From the NCBI GenBank assembly GCA_015296065.1, contig DVDU01000160.1:1-45433 (forward strand): a DNA stretch of 45,433 nucleotides. Reading direction: 5' to 3'. Source of the stretch: Oscillatoriaceae cyanobacterium M33_DOE_052. Its GTDB lineage: Bacteria; Cyanobacteriota; Cyanobacteriia; Cyanobacteriales; Laspinemataceae. The translations under genes were made by a program, and so were the position numbers. Positions 41,004 to 45,433 of the stretch are shown one piece after another. Every line of letters starts with the position of its first letter. Positions within the stretch are counted from its first letter, which is position 1. The notes under the pieces are model-generated. The model was not told the DNA's origin. It saw nothing but the letters and a program-made list of their open reading frames with translations, and ran no database searches.

Positions 41004-41276
41004 ATGATAGAAATCGACGAAAGAATAGAAAAACAGAGCAGTGGCAACCAATGGGCAGTCACTACGAACAGATCAACCGCCACCAACAACCAAGCAGCGA
41101 CCACCACGAAAACAACAACCAGCGGGGCAAACTTTAGCAATACCCAACTCAAAAAGACGGGGAATCTAAACACGAAAAAATCCCCCAGCGAAGAAGCCAC
41201 GCCAAGGGACAACCAGGGTGTAAAACCTGTCGCAATTATAGCAGTTGCAGGAAGACCCCCACCAATCAAAATCTAG
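41004..41276 (+). CDS. Doubtful ORF, Thr/Asn-rich
   Basis: 90-codon ORF starting MIEIDERIEKQSSGNQ, with a Thr/Asn-rich middle (TNNQAATTTKTTTSG) and a basic end. There is no clear ribosome site, and an overlapping ORF in another frame (40940-41137) is similarly weak. It lies after the strong promoter at 40846. If real it is a cargo gene of unknown function. Confidence 0.3.
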   Translation: MIEIDERIEKQSSGNQWAVTTNRSTATNNQAATTTKTTTSGANFSNTQLKKTGNLNTKKSPSEEATPRDNQGVKPVAIIAVAGRPPPIKI

Positions 41277-41351
41277 GACTATTAGGCCACAACAAAAACT
41301 CATCACCCAGATGAGATAGGAGATTATTGTCTTTTTTTTTGAGGAGAAAAC

Positions 41352-41834
41352 ATGCACACAACAATAATTGCCCGACCAACGATGTGCTATTTGCACCTAG
41401 CAGCAAGCACACACGAAAAACACCCCCCACGCTGGCTAAATTTGGCAAACGCCCGCAGCATTCAGGGTATTCAAAATATTCAGGGTACAAAAAAAATAAC
41501 AATCACCTGGACAAACGGAGATGCCGAAACCTTTTCTGGCAAACAAGCCCAAGAAATACTACAAAGAATAGCCGTGACAATGTACGAAATAGAGACTGGC
41601 AAGATACACGAAGCAGACACAAGCATAGTAATCGCCCGACCAACCATGTACTCACTTCCTCTATCGGCCAGCGAGCGCGATCGATTACCACCCCGCTGGC
41701 TAAACTTGGCCAACGCCCGCAGCGCCCGATTTTGGCGCAGTGAAGTCACAATCACCTGGATTAACGGAGCCACCGAAACTTTTATCGGCGAGCAAGCCCA
41801 GCAACTAGCCCAGAAATTAGCAGAATTACCCTAG
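41352..41834 (+). CDS. Protein made of two copies of an unknown 70-residue domain
   Basis: 160-aa protein with GAGGAG 5-10 bases before the start. Two halves align: IARPTMCYLHLAASTHEKHP then PRWLNLANARS and ITITWTNGDAETFSGKQAQE in the first, and IARPTMYSLPLSASERDRLP then PRWLNLANARS and VTITWINGATETFIGEQAQQ in the second. No catalytic motif is visible. The strand-helix end (TITWxNGxxETFxGxQAQ) looks like a small alpha/beta or binding domain. It is a cargo gene of the element, 10 bases before the next gene. Function unknown. Confidence 0.75.
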   Translation: MHTTIIARPTMCYLHLAASTHEKHPPRWLNLANARSIQGIQNIQGTKKITITWTNGDAETFSGKQAQEILQRIAVTMYEIETGKIHEADTSIVIARPTMYSLPLSASERDRLPPRWLNLANARSARFWRSEVTITWINGATETFIGEQAQQLAQKLAELP

Positions 41835-41844
41835 GAACAGAACA

Positions 41845-42303
41845 ATGAAAATGGACAAAACCAATATCCGGCGAGTACGAGTAGGCTACACCCACAATTG
41901 TGGCAACTACGAATCAGTACGCCTAGACCTAGAGTTTGAACTTGAAACCCCAGAAACAAAGCACCTTGACGACAACCTAGACGATTACATCAAAGAGTTA
42001 GCAGCTTACGTACAGTCGGAATGCCGCAAAATGGCACCCGAATATCGCGTAAAAGCAATTGAACTGAACGAGATATCGGAGCAGCTCCGAGCAAGCCGAC
42101 AGGCAATCATCGCCATTAAGGAAATCGCAAGCCATGCACCAATACTAAGGGAAGTATCCAACTATGTAACCAGCGCCAACCAAAGCTTGTTGGCATTAGA
42201 CCGCTTGCATGAGGACGCGGACGAAGACTCCAATGAGGACGAGGACAACGAAAACATAGATGAGGAGGAATACCCCAGCAGCGGTGACGACTTACCCATG
42301 TAA
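41845..42303 (+). CDS. Acidic cargo protein, unknown function
   Basis: 152-aa protein. The first 60 residues look like a beta-rich domain (NIRRVRVGYTHNCGNYESVR, LDLEFELETPE). A helical middle follows (RVKAIELNEISEQLRASRQA, IIAIKEIASHAP), then a very acidic tail (EDADEDSNEDEDNENIDEEE). It lies 10 bases after the duplicated-domain gene, in one likely operon. Acidic tails are common in DNA-mimic or nucleoprotein-interacting proteins, but nothing specific can be claimed. Confidence 0.65.
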   Translation: MKMDKTNIRRVRVGYTHNCGNYESVRLDLEFELETPETKHLDDNLDDYIKELAAYVQSECRKMAPEYRVKAIELNEISEQLRASRQAIIAIKEIASHAPILREVSNYVTSANQSLLALDRLHEDADEDSNEDEDNENIDEEEYPSSGDDLPM

Positions 42304-42304
42304 C

Positions 42305-42640
42305 CCCGCCTGACGAGCGCGCTTAGCCCTAAGCGCCGAAATGCCCTCCTTGTGGAAGGGAGGGCATCGCGGGAAGGGCATCACCACCCACCGCAGCCAT
42401 AGAGTCTCTCCTCTTGTGGCCCCCATATCGAAATGGGCAATTTAAACGGCCCCATCTATTCATGGGTTATGAGGAGTAGGTCTAGAGCTATCGGTGAGGC
42501 TACATGGGAATTCCAACCTCCCATGTAGTTCCCCTCCAGAAACAGCGGCCTAAGTAGGGAAGTGGGCACGAAATCGGCCCCTTAAAGGTTCATGGGCTGT
42601 TCCCTTGGAAGGGGTGAGCAGGGTAGTTAGAAAGGAACCA
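42305..42640 (+). ncRNA. Putative bridge RNA of the IS110-like element
   Basis: A 340-base non-coding stretch directly before the recombinase with many strong stems: GCGCTTAG/CTAAGCGC (about 42319-42336), ATGCCCTCC/GGAGGGCAT (about 42340-42367), CTACATGGG/CCCATGTAG (about 42499-42528). A target-binding-like loop is closed by CTCCTC (42408-42413) and GAGGAG (42471-42476). Its 5' side carries CCATATCGAA (42423-42432), identical to the left target. Its 3' side carries ATCTATTC (42454-42461), the reverse complement of the right target GAATAGAT. A second loop closed by AACAGC (42541-42546) and GCTGTT (42596-42601) carries GTAGGGA (42554-42560), identical to the element's right end plus core. The expected fourth guide, to the left end, is not evident. 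Exact RNA ends are unknown. Confidence 0.85.
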
Positions 42641-42642
42641 TC

Positions 42643-44010
42643 ATGGACAATATTATAGCACAGGACCTGGTAATTGGTATTGACGTATCAAGTAGCTGGG
42701 TGGATTTGTTCTGCTTTCACGGACAAGTACCGGGCTCAATTCGGGCTTTTTATGAATCAGCAGAATTCGAGAAACACCACAGCCAATGGCCAACAGGGAT
42801 GGAAGTTGTACGCCACATAGCGCAACTACAGCCAGTGGCAGTAGTGCTAGAACCAACAGGGAGTTACTCCAAGTACCTGTGTGAGAAATTCACAGAATAC
42901 GGGATACCCTATCTATTGGCAGACCAGACCCTGATTAAGCAAACCAGAAAGGGACTAGCAGGCACAGACAACAAAGATGATGCTTTTGACGCAATCTTAC
43001 TGCAAGACCTCTACTGGGATAAATGGGAAGGACGGCGATATGACCGCCGCTACTGGGTGGAAGACCGACCGGAAATCATCAAGACACTAAAAAGTAAGCT
43101 AGATGAGATGAAAACCGCCCAGAAAAAAGCGAATCAAAGTATCAACACCATCAAACAACGATTAGCCGCCGGAGAGTGGCTAGAAAAAGCCAAAAGCAGC
43201 AGCATACGGGCGAAAGACATATACAACCCCAACCACCCCCCCGGACTCTACCAGTGGCTAGCAGGATGGAGTGATGGCAATCACGGGGATTGGGAACCAG
43301 AAAGCAAAATCGCACTGGGACGAATCAAGGCAGCGTACCAGCGCGCAGTAGAACGAGGCGAAGCTCGGGAAATTTCAGCCACCACCCGTGAACTAGCCCG
43401 AATGATTTGTATCTGCCACCGGTTAGAAATGCTAGCCCGAGCTGAAGTGGCAACCTTACTCATGCAGCCTTGCTTCAAAATCTACCACCAGGTATTTGAC
43501 GATTTTGGATTCGACCTGAAAGAGCGCGCCTGGATTCTCTCTCGGATTTACCCTTTCTCCAAATTCCTGGATGAGGACGGAGGCAGCATCATCAACTACA
43601 AGCGGAAGAACAGTAACGGCAACCGCTCAAAACAGCACCGGTCAAAACGACGGTTTCGCCAATCACTGGGATTGGGACGGGTCGATCGCCGCAGCGGCAG
43701 CTCGGTGCGAGGAGGCAGCAACCTCAAAGGCAGCGCCGACGCCCGGGGTGTACTTTGGTACTGGGTAAAACGTGAGCTAGAAATGAAGCGCGGCCACGAC
43801 GGAAAGTTTAACCAACCCATTGCGCAACGTTGGGATGGCGGCCTAGCCCTGCTACTACTTGATTGGTACTGGATGAAACGAGCTTATGAGGTACTGCCAG
43901 ACGGACGACTAAAGAAAATCGCCAGCGCCGTAGATGCACGCAACGCTACCACACGCAAAGTAGCCGACCTACTCTTCTCAGAACTGCTTAAAGCCTTCCA
44001 ACAGCGGTAA
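42643..44010 (+). CDS. IS110-like DEDD/serine recombinase (bridge-RNA-guided transposase)
   Basis: 455-aa recombinase with AAGGA before the ATG. The N-terminal RuvC-like domain has D14 (VIGIDVSSSW), E70 (VVLEPTGSYSKYLCE), and D113 and D116 (NKDDAFDAILL), corresponding to the DEDD set of IS110 enzymes. A coiled-coil-like region (LKSKLDEMKTAQKKANQSI) follows. The C-terminal Tnp_20-like part shows LGLGRVDRRSGSSVRGGSNL and ARGVLWYWVKRELE; S351 in the RSG motif is the candidate catalytic serine. It is longer than usual IS110 enzymes (about 300-420 aa). It is encoded next to the structured RNA whose guides match its own insertion site, and is followed by a terminator. Confidence 0.88.
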   Translation: MDNIIAQDLVIGIDVSSSWVDLFCFHGQVPGSIRAFYESAEFEKHHSQWPTGMEVVRHIAQLQPVAVVLEPTGSYSKYLCEKFTEYGIPYLLADQTLIKQTRKGLAGTDNKDDAFDAILLQDLYWDKWEGRRYDRRYWVEDRPEIIKTLKSKLDEMKTAQKKANQSINTIKQRLAAGEWLEKAKSSSIRAKDIYNPNHPPGLYQWLAGWSDGNHGDWEPESKIALGRIKAAYQRAVERGEAREISATTRELARMICICHRLEMLARAEVATLLMQPCFKIYHQVFDDFGFDLKERAWILSRIYPFSKFLDEDGGSIINYKRKNSNGNRSKQHRSKRRFRQSLGLGRVDRRSGSSVRGGSNLKGSADARGVLWYWVKRELEMKRGHDGKFNQPIAQRWDGGLALLLLDWYWMKRAYEVLPDGRLKKIASAVDARNATTRKVADLLFSELLKAFQQR

Positions 44011-44038
44011 GCTAAAAACATAGGTTACGTGGATTTTT

Positions 44039-44068
44039 ACCACCCCATCCCTACTGGGGTGGTTTTTT
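44039..44068 (+). terminator. Rho-independent terminator after the recombinase gene
   Basis: ACCACCCC (44039-44046) pairs with GGGGTGGT (44056-44063) and is followed by a run of T. It ends transcription of the recombinase about 40 bases before the right end of the element. Confidence 0.9.
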
Positions 44069-44109
44069 AATGCGGTCCCTGTATGATTAAAAAGATAAAC
44101 CTGTAGGGA

Positions 44110-44394
44110 ATAGATTTACAACTATCCGGTCACACCCACGGCGGCCAAATCGTCATCCCCACAATTGGACCGCTAGCCAAACACCTCAAATCTATCCGTC
44201 GCTGCATTCCTAAACCCATCCGCCCCTGGATCCCATTCGTCAATGAATGCTATAAAGTAGTTAAGCATTGGGAATGGAGCCAAGGATTACACCAAGTAGG
44301 AAATAACCTCCTTTACGTCAATCGCGGTTTAGGCACCTACCCCCCGGGGCGTCTATTTTGTCCCCCAGAAGTGACCATTTTCACCCTGATTTAA
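44110..44394 (+). pseudogene. Metallophosphoesterase, 3' part (interrupted)
   Basis: The last 94 codons of the split gene, reading IDLQLSGHTHGGQIVIPTIG to RLFCPPEVTIFTLI and TAA. It holds the GHTH metal-binding motif missing from the 5' part. No start codon or promoter of its own is apparent. Confidence 0.93.
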
Positions 44395-44418
44395 TCTCCA
44401 ACTCCATCAAAAATCCAC

Positions 44419-45144
44419 ATGACCAGTTCTCAAGTTTGGCAAAGCGAAACCGTAGCCAAAACCTTTTTAGAAGGCGTCAGAGGTGCTATCCCCCTAGCCG
44501 CCGCCCAAATAGACGTAATGCTGCGACTCATCACCATTGCCCGCCCCCAATTAACCAACTTTCTCGATTTGGGATGCGGCGATGGCATTTTGGGGCGGGC
44601 TATTCTCACCAAATATCCCCAAGCTGAAGGCATATTTTTAGACTTCTCCGTCCCCATGCTACAAGCCGCCCAAGACCAACTCGACAACTATCCCCAATTA
44701 TCTTTTGTTAACGCCGACTTGGGCGACCCTAGCTGGCCCCAAGCCTGCGCCACCAGCGCCCCCTTTGATGCCATAGTTTCTGGCTTCGCCATTCACCACC
44801 AACCCGACCACATCAAAAAAACCATCTATCAGCAAATTTTCCAACTATTGAAACCCGGTGGCATATTTCTGAACATAGAACACGTATCCTCCCCTTCCCC
44901 CTGGATTAGCCAAGTTTGGGATGAGCTGTTTATCGACAATTTGACCCAATTAGAACGGCAAAAAGGCACAGATAAATCTCGCCAGCAAATAGCCCAAGAC
45001 TATTATTACCGCCCCGACAAAGCCGCCAATATCCTCGCTCCGGTAGAATTGCAAATAAACTGGTTGCAGGATATCGGTTTTATTAATTCCGATTGCTATT
45101 TGAAAATCTTTGAAATCGCCCTGTTCGGAGGCATCAAACCATGA
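44419..45144 (+). CDS. Class I SAM-dependent methyltransferase
   Basis: 241-aa cytoplasmic protein. The SAM-binding motif I is FLDLGCGDGILGRAI (near 50-64), the acidic motif II is FLDFSVPML, and motif IV is FDAIVSGFAIHH, with LLKPGGIFLNIEHV after it. The substrate cannot be inferred. It is 24 bases downstream of the phosphoesterase and overlaps the next gene start by 4 bases, so these probably formed one operon before the insertion. Confidence 0.88.
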   Translation: MTSSQVWQSETVAKTFLEGVRGAIPLAAAQIDVMLRLITIARPQLTNFLDLGCGDGILGRAILTKYPQAEGIFLDFSVPMLQAAQDQLDNYPQLSFVNADLGDPSWPQACATSAPFDAIVSGFAIHHQPDHIKKTIYQQIFQLLKPGGIFLNIEHVSSPSPWISQVWDELFIDNLTQLERQKGTDKSRQQIAQDYYYRPDKAANILAPVELQINWLQDIGFINSDCYLKIFEIALFGGIKP

Positions 45145-45359
45145 AACCGCAGAAACGAAAGCATTTTCAGGGGAAAATCAGGTTAATGCCAGTAACATTA
45201 CTGGCATTATTGGCAGCAGGATTATTATCTTGTAGTCAGCAAGTCCCCCCCAGAGATGTGGGGCAAACCCCTGTGGTTGCCCCTACATCTGTAGCAGAAA
45301 TGTTGAATGTCGATACAAAACTTTACATAAAAAATTACACTTATGTCTTTGATGCCTAA
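45141..45359 (+). CDS. Small lipoprotein-like protein
   Basis: 72-aa protein whose ATG overlaps the methyltransferase stop. A hydrophobic segment VTLLALLAAGLLSCS fits a lipoprotein signal with Cys at about residue 31, followed by a short mature part (PTSVAEMLNVDTKLYIKNYT). Mature length is only about 40 residues, so it may be a truncated relic of a larger lipoprotein. Function unknown. Confidence 0.55.
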   Translation: MKPQKRKHFQGKIRLMPVTLLALLAAGLLSCSQQVPPRDVGQTPVVAPTSVAEMLNVDTKLYIKNYTYVFDA

Positions 45360-45433
45360 ATTATTCAAAAAACGTCATCTCCTCAAACCAATGAACATAA
45401 CTAATTTTTTGACACATACAACATTGTAAATAG

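Larger units (their letters stand above)
38890..44109 (+). mobile_element. 5,220-bp IS110-like, bridge-RNA-type element with cargo
   Basis: The boundaries are set by the split phosphoesterase: the left flank ends CCATATCGA, the right flank starts GAATAGATTT, and the two share a GA dinucleotide (38888-38889 and 44108-44109). There are no obvious terminal inverted repeats and no longer target duplication, as expected for IS110-family insertion at a 2-base core. Contents in order: ParB-like gene (minus), XRE regulator, a doubtful ORF, a duplicated-domain protein, an acidic protein, a structured non-coding RNA, an IS110-like recombinase and a terminator. Typical IS110 elements are about 1.2-2 kb, so this is an unusually large cargo-bearing form. 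A circular intermediate would join GTAGG-GA-GAAAATC. Confidence 0.9.

Noticed and set aside
38890-44109. Integrated plasmid because of the ParB-like gene
   Set aside because: No ParA or replication gene and no origin is visible; the ends, RNA guides and recombinase explain the insertion as an IS110-like element.

Overview
The window looks like chromosome of a filamentous cyanobacterium of the Oscillatoriales type. This rests on many GCGATCGC-type octamers, three families of dispersed intergenic repeats (heptamer tracts resembling GGACAAATGACC, GTAGTTGGGCTTTAGCCC palindromes, and CTCTCCC/GGGAGAGG palindromes), a CruA/CruP-like lycopene cyclase homologue, a fibrillin-like protein, Nat/Liv-type amino-acid transport genes and small cyanobacterial orphan proteins. 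No ribosomal RNA or CRISPR array was seen. All assignments were made by eye from sequence; nothing was searched.

Layout. 0.3-3.0 kb: secreted filamentous-haemagglutinin-type protein (minus). 3.4-7.3 kb: two paralogous Ser/Thr kinases with membrane-embedded C-termini. 7.45-13.03 kb: an inserted four-gene island (Trypco1-like protein, trypsin-like protease with a TIR/NDT-like C-terminal domain, TPR protein, HSP90-like ATPase with the same C-terminal domain), bounded by a 289-bp direct repeat made of the kinase tail and the fibrillin-gene tail. 13.2-13.8 kb: intact fibrillin-like gene. 14.1-19.7 kb: branched-chain or neutral amino-acid ABC transporter, livJ-livH-livM-livG-livF (minus). 20.05-26.7 kb: metal-handling cluster with a MerR-type operator, a Met/His-rich secreted protein, a CopA-type ATPase, a His-rich lipoprotein and a response regulator/histidine kinase pair. 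26.8-37.5 kb: housekeeping genes separated by repeats (phosphodiesterase, coiled-coil protein, CruA/CruP-like protein, tRNA-Gly, amylo-alpha-1,6-glucosidase, TVP38-like protein, a shortened DUF433 antitoxin, a MerA-like flavoprotein). 38.36-44.39 kb: a metallophosphoesterase gene split by a 5,220-bp mobile element. 44.4-45.4 kb: methyltransferase and a small lipoprotein.

The most striking object is the 5,220-bp element at 38890-44109. It encodes an IS110-like recombinase (RuvC-type D14, E70, D113, D116 and a candidate catalytic S351), preceded by a 340-base highly structured non-coding region. Removing the element restores the phosphoesterase frame exactly, with a GA dinucleotide shared at both junctions. 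The non-coding RNA carries a 10-base match to the left target (CCATATCGAA), an 8-base reverse complement of the right target (ATCTATTC against GAATAGAT) and a 7-base match to the element's right end (GTAGGGA), each including the GA core. This is the architecture expected of an IS110 bridge RNA, here in an unusually large element carrying a ParB-like gene, an XRE regulator with candidate operators and several unknown genes.

The second notable system is the protease-TPR-HSP90 island. Its translationally coupled genes and its shared C-terminal module suggest a multi-protein conflict or stress-response apparatus that I do not recognise as a characterised system.
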